Shown here one piece after another: positions 6,363 through 13,497 of a DNA stretch of 13,497 nucleotides (positions are counted from its first letter, which is position 1; each line of letters opens with the position of its first letter). The notes under the pieces were generated by a model. The model searched no databases. It saw only the letters and a list, made by a program, of their open reading frames with translations, and was not told the DNA's origin. A program made the translations under genes and the position numbers. Source of the DNA: Campylobacter sp. (GTDB lineage: Bacteria; Campylobacterota; Campylobacteria; Campylobacterales; Campylobacteraceae); assembly GCF_020024835.1 (NCBI RefSeq), contig NZ_JAHHTD010000035.1:1-13497 (forward strand). Reading direction: 5' to 3'.

Positions 6363-6868
6363 GCGAGGAGATACAAAATGAAGAAAAACTTGAAGAAATA
6401 AAAGAGGATACAGGAAGTGAAATTTCTGAATTTGAAAAACTTCAAAGAGAGTATGATGCATTAAAAGATGTTTATTTAAGAGCAAATGCTGAATTTGAAA
6501 ATATAAAAAAGAGAATGGAAAAAGAGAAAATTTCAGCGACAATTTATGCAAATGAAGGTTTTGCAAAAGACTTGCTTGATGTTGTAGATGCACTTGAGGC
6601 AGCTGTTAATGTAGAGGCTAATGATGAAATTAGTTTAAAAATTAAAGAAGGTGTGCAAAATACACTTGATTTGCTTTTGAAAAAACTTGAAAAGCATATG
6701 GTTAAGATTATTGATGTTGATGGTGAGTTTAATCCAAATTTGCATGAAGCAATGTTTCATGTAGAAAGTGCTGATCATGAGAGTGGTCATATTGTTCAAC
6801 TTTTGCAAAAAGGTTATATGATGAATGATAGAGTCATAAGATCAGCAAAAGTTAGTGTTGCAAAATAA
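6359..6868 (+). CDS. grpE: GrpE, nucleotide exchange factor for DnaK
   Basis: GrpE speeds ADP release from DnaK in the folding cycle and acts as a thermosensor. The 169 residues show an acidic disordered start (about 1-22), a long coiled-coil with LRANAEFENIKKRMEKEK (about 39-58), and the C-terminal beta domain with its signature GYMMNDRVIRSAKVSVAK at the very end. An exceptionally good AAGGAGG (6347-6353) precedes the ATG, which overlaps the hrcA stop by 4 bases. This should allow more GrpE than HrcA from one mRNA. dnaK follows after 22 bases. Confidence 0.96.
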   Translation: MSEEIQNEEKLEEIKEDTGSEISEFEKLQREYDALKDVYLRANAEFENIKKRMEKEKISATIYANEGFAKDLLDVVDALEAAVNVEANDEISLKIKEGVQNTLDLLLKKLEKHMVKIIDVDGEFNPNLHEAMFHVESADHESGHIVQLLQKGYMMNDRVIRSAKVSVAK

Positions 6869-6890
6869 AATTTAATAAAAAGGAATAAAA

Positions 6891-8759
6891 ATGAGTAAAG
6901 TTATAGGTATAGATTTAGGAACAACAAATTCTTGTGTTAGTGTGTATGAAAGAGGTGAAAGTAAAGTTATCCCTAATAAAGAGGGTAAAAATACAACGCC
7001 TTCTGTTGTGGCTTTTACAGATAAAGGAGAAATTTTAGTTGGTGATAGTGCAAAACGTCAAGCGGTTACTAATCCTGAAAAAACTATATATTCTATAAAA
7101 AGAATTATGGGTCTTATGATAAATGAAGAAGCAGCTAAAGAGGCTAAAAATCGTCTTCCTTATCATATCACTGAAAGAAATGGTGCGTGTGCTATTGAAA
7201 TAGCAGGTAAAATTTACACTCCTCAAGAAATTTCTGCTAAGGTATTAATGAAACTAAAAGAAGATGCAGAAGCATTTTTAGGAGAAAAAATAGAAGATGC
7301 TGTTATAACGGTTCCTGCGTATTTTAATGATGCGCAAAGAAAAGCTACTAAAGAAGCTGGAACTATAGCAGGACTTAATGTGCTTAGAATTATCAATGAG
7401 CCAACTGCTGCTGCTTTAGCTTATGGACTTGATAAAAAAGAAAGTGAAAAAATTGTAGTTTATGATTTAGGAGGTGGGACATTTGATGTTACCGTTCTTG
7501 AAACAGGAGATAATGTTGTAGAAGTTTTAGCAACTGGTGGTAATGCGTTTTTAGGTGGCGATGATTTTGATAATAAGCTTATAGATTTTTTAGCTAGTGA
7601 ATTTAAGAATGAAACTGGAATAGATCTTAAAAATGATGTTATGGCCTTACAAAGATTAAAAGAAGCTGCTGAAAGTGCTAAAAAAGAACTTAGTTCAGCT
7701 AATGAAACAGAGGTAAATTTACCTTTCATAACTGCTGATGCAAGTGGTCCAAAGCATTTGGTTAAGAAACTAACTAGGGCTAAATTTGAAAGTATGATTG
7801 ATAGTTTAGTTTCTGAAACTATTAGTAAAATCAATGAAGTTGTAAAGGACGCTGGATTGGAGAAAAGCGAGGTTAAGGAGATCGTTATGGTTGGCGGATC
7901 TACTCGTGTGCCTTTAGTTCAAGAAGAAGTTAAAAAAGCTTTTGGAAAAGAATTAAATAAATCAGTAAATCCTGATGAGGTAGTTGCTATAGGTGCAGCT
8001 ATACAAGGAGCTGTTATAAAAGGTGATGTAAAAGATGTATTATTGCTTGATGTTACACCTTTATCTTTAGGTATAGAAACTTTAGGTGGAGTTATGACTA
8101 AAATTATAGAAAAAGGAACCACTATACCTACTAAAAAAGAGCAAACTTTTTCTACTGCAGAAGATAATCAAAATGCAGTTACTATAAATGTTTTACAAGG
8201 TGAGAGAGAATTTAGTCGTGATAATAAATCTTTAGGTAATTTTAATCTTGAAGGAATTCCACCTGCACCTCGTGGTATGCCACAAATTGAAGTAACTTTT
8301 GATATAGATGCAAATGGTATTTTAACAGTTAGTGCTAAAGACAAAGCAACAGGTAAGGCGCAAGAGATTAAAATCACAGGTTCAAGTGGTTTGAGTGAAG
8401 AAGAAATTAACAATATGGTAAAAGATGCAGAGCTTCATAAAGAAGAAGATAAAAAACGTAAAGAAGCAGTAGAAGCAAGAAATTCTGCAGATAGTTTAGT
8501 GCATCAAGTTGAAAAATCTTTAAATGAACTTGGCGATAAGGTGAGTGATGAGGATAAGGCTAATATTCAAAAGGCACTTGATGAATTAAAAGAAACATTA
8601 AAAAATGTTAATGCAAGCAAAGAAGAAATAGAAAGCAAAATGAAAGCATTGAGCGAAGTTTCTCATAAGTTAGCAGAAAATATGTATAAAAAAGAAGAAA
8701 AACCAAGTGAAGATAAAAAGAAAAAAGATGATGATGTCATTGACGCTGAAGTAGAATAA
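6891..8759 (+). CDS. dnaK: Chaperone protein DnaK (Hsp70)
   Basis: ATP-driven cytosolic chaperone working with GrpE and a DnaJ partner, which is not in this window. The 622 residues match the normal bacterial length. The nucleotide-binding domain shows IGIDLGTTNSCVSV (residues 5-18), VPAYFNDAQRKATKEAG, NEPTAAALAYGLDKK, YDLGGGTFDVTVLE and VGGSTRVPLVQ. The linker DVLLLDVTPLSLGIETLGG leads to the peptide-binding domain, then a charged helical lid and an acidic end (DDDVIDAEVE). The start follows AAGGA (6880-6884). It is the last gene of the heat-shock operon and is followed by a strong hairpin. Confidence 0.98.
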   Translation: MSKVIGIDLGTTNSCVSVYERGESKVIPNKEGKNTTPSVVAFTDKGEILVGDSAKRQAVTNPEKTIYSIKRIMGLMINEEAAKEAKNRLPYHITERNGACAIEIAGKIYTPQEISAKVLMKLKEDAEAFLGEKIEDAVITVPAYFNDAQRKATKEAGTIAGLNVLRIINEPTAAALAYGLDKKESEKIVVYDLGGGTFDVTVLETGDNVVEVLATGGNAFLGGDDFDNKLIDFLASEFKNETGIDLKNDVMALQRLKEAAESAKKELSSANETEVNLPFITADASGPKHLVKKLTRAKFESMIDSLVSETISKINEVVKDAGLEKSEVKEIVMVGGSTRVPLVQEEVKKAFGKELNKSVNPDEVVAIGAAIQGAVIKGDVKDVLLLDVTPLSLGIETLGGVMTKIIEKGTTIPTKKEQTFSTAEDNQNAVTINVLQGEREFSRDNKSLGNFNLEGIPPAPRGMPQIEVTFDIDANGILTVSAKDKATGKAQEIKITGSSGLSEEEINNMVKDAELHKEEDKKRKEAVEARNSADSLVHQVEKSLNELGDKVSDEDKANIQKALDELKETLKNVNASKEEIESKMKALSEVSHKLAENMYKKEEKPSEDKKKKDDDVIDAEVE

Positions 8760-8762
8760 AAT

Positions 8763-8789
8763 CATAAAGTAGGTTATACCTACTTTATG
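8763..8789. terminator. Bidirectional terminator between dnaK and the nuclease gene
   Basis: CATAAAGTAGG (8763-8773) and CCTACTTTATG (8779-8789) form a perfect 11-bp stem with a five-base loop. On the minus strand it is followed by ATTTTATTCT, a fair U-tract, so it should end the nuclease operon; on the plus strand the following bases (TATTTAGAAC) are less U-rich. It begins three bases after the dnaK stop and includes the TAG of the nuclease gene. Confidence 0.8.
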
Positions 8790-9433
8790 TATTTAGAACA
8801 ATTTTCTTTAAAATAATTTTTATTAAGTCTTGCAAAATTGTCATCATTTGGAACTTTATAACATTCCATATATGTTTTTGTTTTTAATATTTTTATATAA
8901 AAACTTGGAATAGCAATATTATTTTGAATACGTTTTGGTTTATCTTCATAAAGGATTAAATTTAAGACCTCTAATTCTCCATTTTTCCTTGCTAAGTATC
9001 TTTCCCTTTGTTCAATTTTATTCCAAATTTTATCATTAATATCCTTTTTTTGAGGAGTTATATTGCTCATTAAGAAAGTGCTAAGTTGTGCTTGTGAGGT
9101 TGTATTCATAGATTGATTAGGGACTATATGACCTCTTGTATAACCACTTTTTTTATAATCTTTCCAATGAGTTCTATATTTTTTAGGTATATTAGTATCT
9201 TCTATAAAATTTGGGCGATTTTTGATATGCTGTTGATTTAAAATTTCAGCTTTTAGCTTATAAGCTATGGCTTTTGTGCCTTTGTAATTATAATCATAGC
9301 AATTAATATAATAATATTTATTCATCAATAATGAGCAATTTTTAAAATATTTATCAAAACTAGGATCAAGTTCATATTGTGTATAAGCAAAAGAATTTAG
9401 TGCTAGTATAGATAATATTAGTAATTTTTTCAT
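8780..9433 (-). CDS. Secreted DNA/RNA non-specific endonuclease (NUC1 family)
   Basis: 217 residues with a clear signal peptide (MKKLLILSILALNSFA, cleavage before Y17), so it is exported to the periplasm or outside. The beta-beta-alpha-metal nuclease core is visible. The DRGH motif appears as T99-R100-G-H102 (GYTRGHIVPNQSM), followed by MSNITPQ with N124, N133 and E141. Their spacing equals that of N110, N119 (metal ligand) and E127 in Serratia nuclease, with H102 as the general base. The first Asp of DRGH is Thr, but the catalytic residues remain, so activity is likely. C33 and C45, and C191 and C212, may form disulfides. It overlaps the yqeY-like gene by ATGA and has only a weak ribosome site of its own. 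C. jejuni has a comparable secreted nuclease (Cj0979c, from memory). Confidence 0.9.
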   Translation of the reverse strand: MKKLLILSILALNSFAYTQYELDPSFDKYFKNCSLLMNKYYYINCYDYNYKGTKAIAYKLKAEILNQQHIKNRPNFIEDTNIPKKYRTHWKDYKKSGYTRGHIVPNQSMNTTSQAQLSTFLMSNITPQKKDINDKIWNKIEQRERYLARKNGELEVLNLILYEDKPKRIQNNIAIPSFYIKILKTKTYMECYKVPNDDNFARLNKNYFKENCSKYIK

Positions 9434-9873
9434 GATAAAAGTTTTCTAACCATTTCATTTAATCTTTTACCATCTACACTTGATTTAAGTATTTTTTTTG
9501 CTTCTTTCATCAAAATTCCTTGCTCTTTTAATGATGTAATTTTTAGTGTCATAATTATTTTTTCAAGTTCATTTTTTAATTCTTCATCACTAAGTTGTTT
9601 TGGTAGATATTTGTTTAGAATTTCTATTTCTTGTAATTCTTTTTGCGCTAAATCTTCTCTTAAACCCTTATTAAAAGCTAAAGCAGCTTCATTTCTTTTT
9701 TTAATTTCACTTGCAATAATTTTATATATCCTTTCATTGTCAAGCTCAATTCTTTCATCAACTTCAATTTGTTTAAAGCAAGCATTTAGCGTTCTTAAAG
9801 TATTTCTTTTAAAATCATCTTTTTGACGCATAGCATCTTTGATATCCTCTAAAATTTTTTCTTTTAAATTCAT
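9430..9873 (-). CDS. GatB/YqeY-domain protein
   Basis: 147 residues, the standard length for a free-standing YqeY protein. Family features are the helical start (LKEKILEDIKDAMRQKDDFKRNTLRTL, residues 3-29), IIASEIKKRNEAALAF (about 52-67) and LNKYLPKQLSDEEL (about 86-99), where YLP is a family hallmark. It ends with a second helical bundle that includes VDGKRLNEMVRKLL. The fold matches the tRNA-binding tail domain of GatB in the Asp/Glu-tRNA amidotransferase, so a tRNA-related role is suspected, but free YqeY proteins have no settled function. The start has AAGGA (9880-9884). It overlaps the ppx-like gene upstream and the nuclease gene downstream, each by ATGA. Confidence 0.9.
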   Translation of the reverse strand: MNLKEKILEDIKDAMRQKDDFKRNTLRTLNACFKQIEVDERIELDNERIYKIIASEIKKRNEAALAFNKGLREDLAQKELQEIEILNKYLPKQLSDEELKNELEKIIMTLKITSLKEQGILMKEAKKILKSSVDGKRLNEMVRKLLS

Positions 9874-10847
9874 AATATTCCTTTGTAATTTATATTTTTA
9901 AAATGAGCAATGCAAACACCCTCTCTGACTCCATCATCAACAACAATAAGTTTTTCTTTATCAAATAAAGCATATAAGAGTAATGCACCGGCAATTAAGT
10001 ATTTTTTTCTACTTTCTCCTAGGTAAATTTTAGCCTTTTTTTGTTCTAAATTCCATATTTTTATAGCAAAGAATAAAAAATCTTTTGATTTAAGTTTTTT
10101 TCCATTAACGTATTCTTCTGAATAATTTATATATTTAATTCCTTGTTTATAAGCACAAAGTGTTGTTGGTATTCCTGAATTTAATGCAATGTATTGATTT
10201 TTTAAAGATTTTTTTGCAAATTTAACTTCTTCAAAAGATTTTAATATTAATTGTTTTAAATGAGGATGGAAATTAGAAAAATGCAGTTTTAATATTTTAT
10301 TTTTTACAAATTTTAATTTATCTGGATTTTTTTTAAAAAAATTAACAAAATTGTTGTGTTTAGAAGATTTAAAAATATTTTTTTCATAAAAACTTATAAT
10401 ACCAAAATCATAACTTTTGCTAAATTTTGTATTGGTAATTTCACACGATGCTCCTCCTAAATCACAATAATTAAAATCTCTTCTAAAAAGATTGAGTTTT
10501 TTAAGTCTTTCTTGCATACCTAAAATACTCAAATTAGCTTCTGTATTTGCATCTATTAAAACAATTTTTAATCCAAATTCATCTTGAATTTTTTTAAAAA
10601 TTTCTTTTGTATTTTTTGCTTTTCTAAATGCTGCTGTTGCGACAGCTTTTGCATTTTTTAAATCATAATTTTTTTTCTTTAGAGTGTTTAATGCAAAAAA
10701 TAATTTTTCTATTGCTTCTTGATTAATATTTAAATTTTGCATATTCTTAGCAGCAGATATAATGAATTCTTCACTTTGCAATTTATTAAAATTTTTATCC
10801 ATCAATACCGCTCTTAAAGTATTTGATCCTATATCTATTCCTAGCAT
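9870..10847 (-). CDS. Ppx/GppA-family phosphatase-like protein, short form
   Basis: ASKHA-fold protein related to exopolyphosphatase and pppGpp phosphohydrolase. The 325 residues cover only the two ASKHA domains; the C-terminal HD-like half of E. coli Ppx/GppA is absent. Motifs: DIGSNTLRAVL (5-15), AVATAAFRKAKN (68-79), the catalytic-Glu region as DANTEANL (E103 present, but family G-x-E-E replaced by A-N-T-E), DLGGASCE (129-136, family DIGGGS-x-E, with Ala for the third Gly), and a C-terminal DDGVREG near 306. The changes in phosphate-binding loops leave its activity and substrate open. C. jejuni has two Ppx/GppA proteins, and one lies beside pdxJ (from memory). It heads the operon with yqeY and the nuclease; the ribosome site AGGAG is eight bases from the ATG. 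Confidence 0.85.
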   Translation of the reverse strand: MLGIDIGSNTLRAVLMDKNFNKLQSEEFIISAAKNMQNLNINQEAIEKLFFALNTLKKKNYDLKNAKAVATAAFRKAKNTKEIFKKIQDEFGLKIVLIDANTEANLSILGMQERLKKLNLFRRDFNYCDLGGASCEITNTKFSKSYDFGIISFYEKNIFKSSKHNNFVNFFKKNPDKLKFVKNKILKLHFSNFHPHLKQLILKSFEEVKFAKKSLKNQYIALNSGIPTTLCAYKQGIKYINYSEEYVNGKKLKSKDFLFFAIKIWNLEQKKAKIYLGESRKKYLIAGALLLYALFDKEKLIVVDDGVREGVCIAHFKNINYKGIL

Positions 10848-10863
10848 AATAATACTCCTAAAA

Positions 10864-10882
10864 ATAAAGTATAATATCTAAA
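10864..10882. promoter_or_regulatory. Overlapping divergent promoters for pdxJ and the ppx-like gene
   Basis: The spacer between the two starts is only 53 bases. A plus-strand TATAAT at 10870-10875 would give pdxJ a leader of about 19 bases. On the minus strand TATTAT at 10876-10871, behind a T-run (TTTTTTTAGA), would give the ppx-like gene a similarly short leader. The two -10 boxes share five bases, so only one polymerase could occupy the site at a time. Confidence 0.55.
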
Positions 10883-10900
10883 AAAATATAAGGAAAACTT

Positions 10901-11668
10901 ATGCTTTTAGGAGTAAATATTGATCATATTGCAGTTTTAAGAGAAGCTAGAAAAGTAAATGACCCTGATTTATTAGAAGCTGCGTTTGTAACTTCATCTT
11001 TATGTGATCAAATAACTATCCACGTAAGAGAAGATCGTAGGCATGCTAATGAGGACGATTTAAAAAATATTTTAAAATATTGTAAGTGTATTGTAAATCT
11101 TGAGTGTGCTCTTGATATGGTAGAGTGTGCATTAAAATACAAGCCACATCGTGTAACTTTAGTGCCAGAAAAAAGGGAAGAATTAACAACAGAAGGTGGT
11201 TTAAAACTTGATAATGATAAACTCAAAGAAGCTATTTTTTTACTACAACAAGCCCAAATTGAAGTTTCTTTATTTATTGATCCAAATTTAGATGATATTG
11301 AAAAATCAAAAGAATTAAATGTTGATTTTATAGAGCTTCATACAGGAGCTTATGCGAATATTTATAATGCTTTATATACTAATATCAATCAAACCTCATA
11401 TGCTATTAATGGGTTGATACTAGAAAAAAATCAATTAGCAATACTTTTAAATGAAGAACTTATAAAACTTAAAAAGAGTGCAAAATTAGCTGATAATTTA
11501 GGAATTAAAGTTGCAGCTGGGCATGGATTAAATTATAAGAATGTAAAAAATATAGTAGATATTTTAGAAATTAAAGAGCTTAATATAGGACAAAGTATAA
11601 TAGCACATTCTATATTTGTAGGATTAAAAGAGGCGATTTTACAAATGAAAGCTTTAATTAAAAGATGA
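10901..11668 (+). CDS. pdxJ: Pyridoxine 5'-phosphate synthase PdxJ
   Basis: PdxJ condenses 1-deoxyxylulose 5-phosphate with the amino-acetone phosphate product of PdxA to make pyridoxine 5'-phosphate, the ring-forming step of DXP-dependent vitamin B6 synthesis in the cytoplasm. It is a TIM barrel of 255 residues, near the family norm. Visible hallmarks: GVNIDHIAVLREAR (4-17), ITIHVREDRRHAN (38-50, with the catalytic His), IVNLECA (64-70, catalytic Glu), RVTLVPEKREELTTEGG (89-105), IELHTGAYA (about 145-153) and AAGHGLNY (about 205-212). AAGGA lies six bases before the start. The stop overlaps the pdxA start (ATGA), so the two enzymes of consecutive steps are made together. Confidence 0.97.
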   Translation: MLLGVNIDHIAVLREARKVNDPDLLEAAFVTSSLCDQITIHVREDRRHANEDDLKNILKYCKCIVNLECALDMVECALKYKPHRVTLVPEKREELTTEGGLKLDNDKLKEAIFLLQQAQIEVSLFIDPNLDDIEKSKELNVDFIELHTGAYANIYNALYTNINQTSYAINGLILEKNQLAILLNEELIKLKKSAKLADNLGIKVAAGHGLNYKNVKNIVDILEIKELNIGQSIIAHSIFVGLKEAILQMKALIKR

Positions 11669-12765
11669 AAAAAATTGCTATTAGTGTAGGAGATTTAAAT
11701 GGTATAAGTATGCAAATTTTATTGCAAGCACATAAGGACCTTGTAAAAATTTGCGAACCTTTTTATTTTATTCACTATGATTTATTTATTAAAGCAAAAG
11801 ATATTTTAAATATAAATTTAGACGAAGATATCAATATAGTTGAATTTTCATTTCAAGATAAAATAGAATTTATTTTGAAGCAAACAAATAAAAAATGTAA
11901 AATTTATACTTTCACTTATCCACTACAAAATAAAGTAGATATAAATTTTAATTTATATCCAGGTAGATTAAATGCTAAAAGTGGGGCATATTCTTTTTCT
12001 AGTTTTGAAGCTGCTAGTAAATGCGTTGGCCAATATCTAGATGCATTAGTTACTTTACCTATTAACAAAAAAGCTTGGAATATGGCTGGTATTTTATATA
12101 AAGGTCATACAGAGGCTTTGAGGGATTTTTTTAAAAAAGATGCTATTATGATGTTAGGTTGTAATGAGCTTTTTGTAGCTTTATATACTGAACATATAGC
12201 TTTAAGAGATGTTTTTATGCACATAAAAGCATTAAAACTTGCTCAATTTTTAGTTAATTTTTATCAATGCACTCATTTTGAACCAATAGGAGTTTTAAGT
12301 TTTAATCCTCACGCTAGTGATAATGGTGTCATAGGTGGTGAAGAAGAAAAAGAGATAAGAAAATCTATTAGAATGGCTAATGTTATTTTAAAAGATACTA
12401 GTTTGAAATTAAATGAACTTATAAATGAGGTATTTTTAAATGAAAAAGAGATGATATTAAGTAGCAAGAAAGATATTTTTCTTAAAGATCCTTTGGTTGC
12501 TGATACAGCTTTTACTCCTTTTGCTTTGCAAAAATGTAAATATTTAGTGAGTATGTATCATGATGTTGCTTTAGCGCCGCTAAAAGCTTTGTATTTTGAA
12601 AAAAGTATCAATGTAAGCTTAAATTTACCCATTATAAGAACTAGTGTTGATCATGGAACTGCATATGATATAGCATATCAGAATAAAAAGATAAATTTAA
12701 AAAGCTATATTCAAGCTGTAAAATCAGCCCTAGAATTTCTTAAAATCAAAGAAAAAAATAAGTAA
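11665..12765 (+). CDS. pdxA: 4-hydroxythreonine-4-phosphate dehydrogenase PdxA
   Basis: NAD-dependent oxidation and decarboxylation of 4-phospho-hydroxy-threonine, supplying the substrate for PdxJ. The 366-residue product keeps the metal-binding histidines, corresponding to E. coli H166, H211 and H266: H177 (LYTEHIAL), H216 (FNPHASDNG) and H299 (MYHDVALAPLKALYF). It also keeps GHTEALRDFF (147-156) and VDHGTAYDIA (328-337). The N-terminal loop departs from the usual GDPxGIGPE: it reads GDLNGISMQI (9-18). As I recall, epsilonproteobacterial PdxA sequences also deviate here, and the intact active-site residues argue for function. Residues about 240-280 form a longer variable insert than in E. 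coli. Coupled to pdxJ by a 4-base overlap. Confidence 0.95.
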   Translation: MKKIAISVGDLNGISMQILLQAHKDLVKICEPFYFIHYDLFIKAKDILNINLDEDINIVEFSFQDKIEFILKQTNKKCKIYTFTYPLQNKVDINFNLYPGRLNAKSGAYSFSSFEAASKCVGQYLDALVTLPINKKAWNMAGILYKGHTEALRDFFKKDAIMMLGCNELFVALYTEHIALRDVFMHIKALKLAQFLVNFYQCTHFEPIGVLSFNPHASDNGVIGGEEEKEIRKSIRMANVILKDTSLKLNELINEVFLNEKEMILSSKKDIFLKDPLVADTAFTPFALQKCKYLVSMYHDVALAPLKALYFEKSINVSLNLPIIRTSVDHGTAYDIAYQNKKINLKSYIQAVKSALEFLKIKEKNK

Positions 12766-12811
12766 AATACATTAAAATGATGATGGTAAAATTAATCCTG
12801 AAGGGGTATGT

Positions 12812-13497
12812 TTGAGTAGGGATAATGTGATTGCATTGTTTATTTTTATAGTTAGTATTGTATGTTTTTTTATATGGGGATATACTTATATTCCTAGTAA
12901 TTTTATGATTTTATTTGCTCTTGCTAGTGCTTTTGGAATTTTTATGGCTTTTAATGTAGGAGGGAATGACGTTGCAAATTCTTTTGGAACTAGCGTTGGA
13001 GCTAAAACTATTACCATAAAACAAGCTTTAATTATAGCTGCTGTTTTTGAGTTAAGCGGAGCTATTTTTGCAGGTGCTTCTGTTACAAATACCATAAGAA
13101 GTGGCATAGTGATTTTACCTAATGATGTAAATCCTATGATATTTGTTTGTGTTATGCTTTCGGCTTTGTTAAGTTCTGGAATTTGGCTTTTTGTAGCAAG
13201 TAAAAAAGGACTTCCTGTATCAACTACTCATAGTATTATAGGTGGTATAGTTGGTTCTAGCATTGCTATGGGATTTATATTTTTTAATCAAGACCAAGCT
13301 TTTTTAATGGTAAATTGGAATGGTATTTATAAAATAGTTCTAAGTTGGATTATTTCTCCTTTACTTGGTGGATTAATGGCTTATTTAATATATGCTTATA
13401 TAGATAAAAAAATTTTAAAACCTTCAATTGATATTAATATTAAGATTAAAATGATTAAAAAAGAAAAAAAAATTTTTAAAGAAGAATATTTTAAAAA
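12812..13497 (+). CDS. PiT-family inorganic phosphate permease, 5' part
   Basis: An open frame running off the right edge (228 codons seen). It encodes a membrane protein with helices at about 6-24, 32-50, 70-92, 108-130, 138-158 and 172-196. It carries the PiT signature FNVGGNDVANSFGTSVGA (47-64), which binds phosphate and cation, and a PVSTTHSIIGGIVGSSIA segment (135-152). PiT proteins import phosphate with H+ or Na+ across the inner membrane. A basic cytosolic loop (about 198-228) begins just before the edge, as expected before the second half. I chose TTG at 12812, five bases after AAGGGG (12801-12806). The first in-frame ATG lies far inside the first helices, and an upstream in-frame TAA (12773) prevents a longer start. 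C. jejuni Cj1194 is a likely counterpart (from memory). Confidence 0.88.
   Translation, partial: MSRDNVIALFIFIVSIVCFFIWGYTYIPSNFMILFALASAFGIFMAFNVGGNDVANSFGTSVGAKTITIKQALIIAAVFELSGAIFAGASVTNTIRSGIVILPNDVNPMIFVCVMLSALLSSGIWLFVASKKGLPVSTTHSIIGGIVGSSIAMGFIFFNQDQAFLMVNWNGIYKIVLSWIISPLLGGLMAYLIYAYIDKKILKPSIDINIKIKMIKKEKKIFKEEYFK

Noticed and set aside
9611..9826. Plus-strand open frame of 71 codons opposite the yqeY-like gene
   Set aside because: It is the reverse shadow of a recognised domain and has no promoter or ribosome site.
1..13497. CRISPR arrays, insertion sequences, phage genes, tRNA or rRNA genes
   Set aside because: No spaced direct repeats, transposase or integrase motifs, terminal inverted repeats, or cloverleaf/rRNA sequences were seen.

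Overview
The window is low-GC DNA (strongly A/T-biased codons and spacers) from a Campylobacter-type epsilonproteobacterium. The evidence is the protein set (a FlhA, PdxJ/PdxA and short HrcA of the epsilonproteobacterial type), T-rich tracts in front of TATAAT -10 boxes, AAGGA ribosome sites, and very tight gene packing with many ATGA overlaps. From memory, the gene blocks resemble C. jejuni loci that lie apart in that genome (rpsO/rrf2/flhA; hrcA-grpE-dnaK; a secreted nuclease; ppx/pdxJ/pdxA; a PiT permease). I therefore infer another thermotolerant Campylobacter, perhaps of the C. lari group. The species call is inference.

Layout. 1-248 is gene-free, A/T-rich DNA ending in a hairpin that forms the 3' end of rpsO (249-521, minus). 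A 242-base divergent spacer carries promoters for rpsO and for the rightward rrf2-flhA unit (764-3320). That unit continues without a gap into a DHH phosphoesterase resembling NrnB (3330-4379), a 78-aa helical protein (4366-4602) and a secreted four-cysteine protein (4599-5228). A 43-aa minus-strand gene (5217-5348), with its own promoter, ribosome site and terminator-like hairpin, converges on the end of this operon.

5399-5579 is the control region of the heat-shock operon hrcA-grpE-dnaK (5580-8759). It has a perfect TTGACA-N17-TATAAT promoter and a perfect CIRCE operator over the expected transcription start. Further upstream is a set of alternating half-sites resembling the HspR operator (HAIR), which suggests dual HrcA/HspR repression.

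A strong hairpin at 8763-8789 separates dnaK from a convergent minus-strand operon, read ppx/gppA-like (9870-10847), yqeY-like (9430-9873), then a secreted NUC1-type nuclease (8780-9433). The three genes are joined by ATGA overlaps. A 53-base divergent spacer with nearly superimposed -10 boxes separates it from pdxJ-pdxA (10901-12765), which makes the vitamin B6 ring. The right edge holds the 5' part of a PiT-type phosphate permease that starts with TTG (12812 onward).

Most of the window is core housekeeping DNA. I see no insertion sequence, phage gene, CRISPR array, tRNA or rRNA, and no clear new multi-gene system. The most interesting items are the dual operator region of the heat-shock operon, the 43-aa gene, the two uncharacterised proteins behind flhA, and sequence deviations in the nuclease and the Ppx-like protein.
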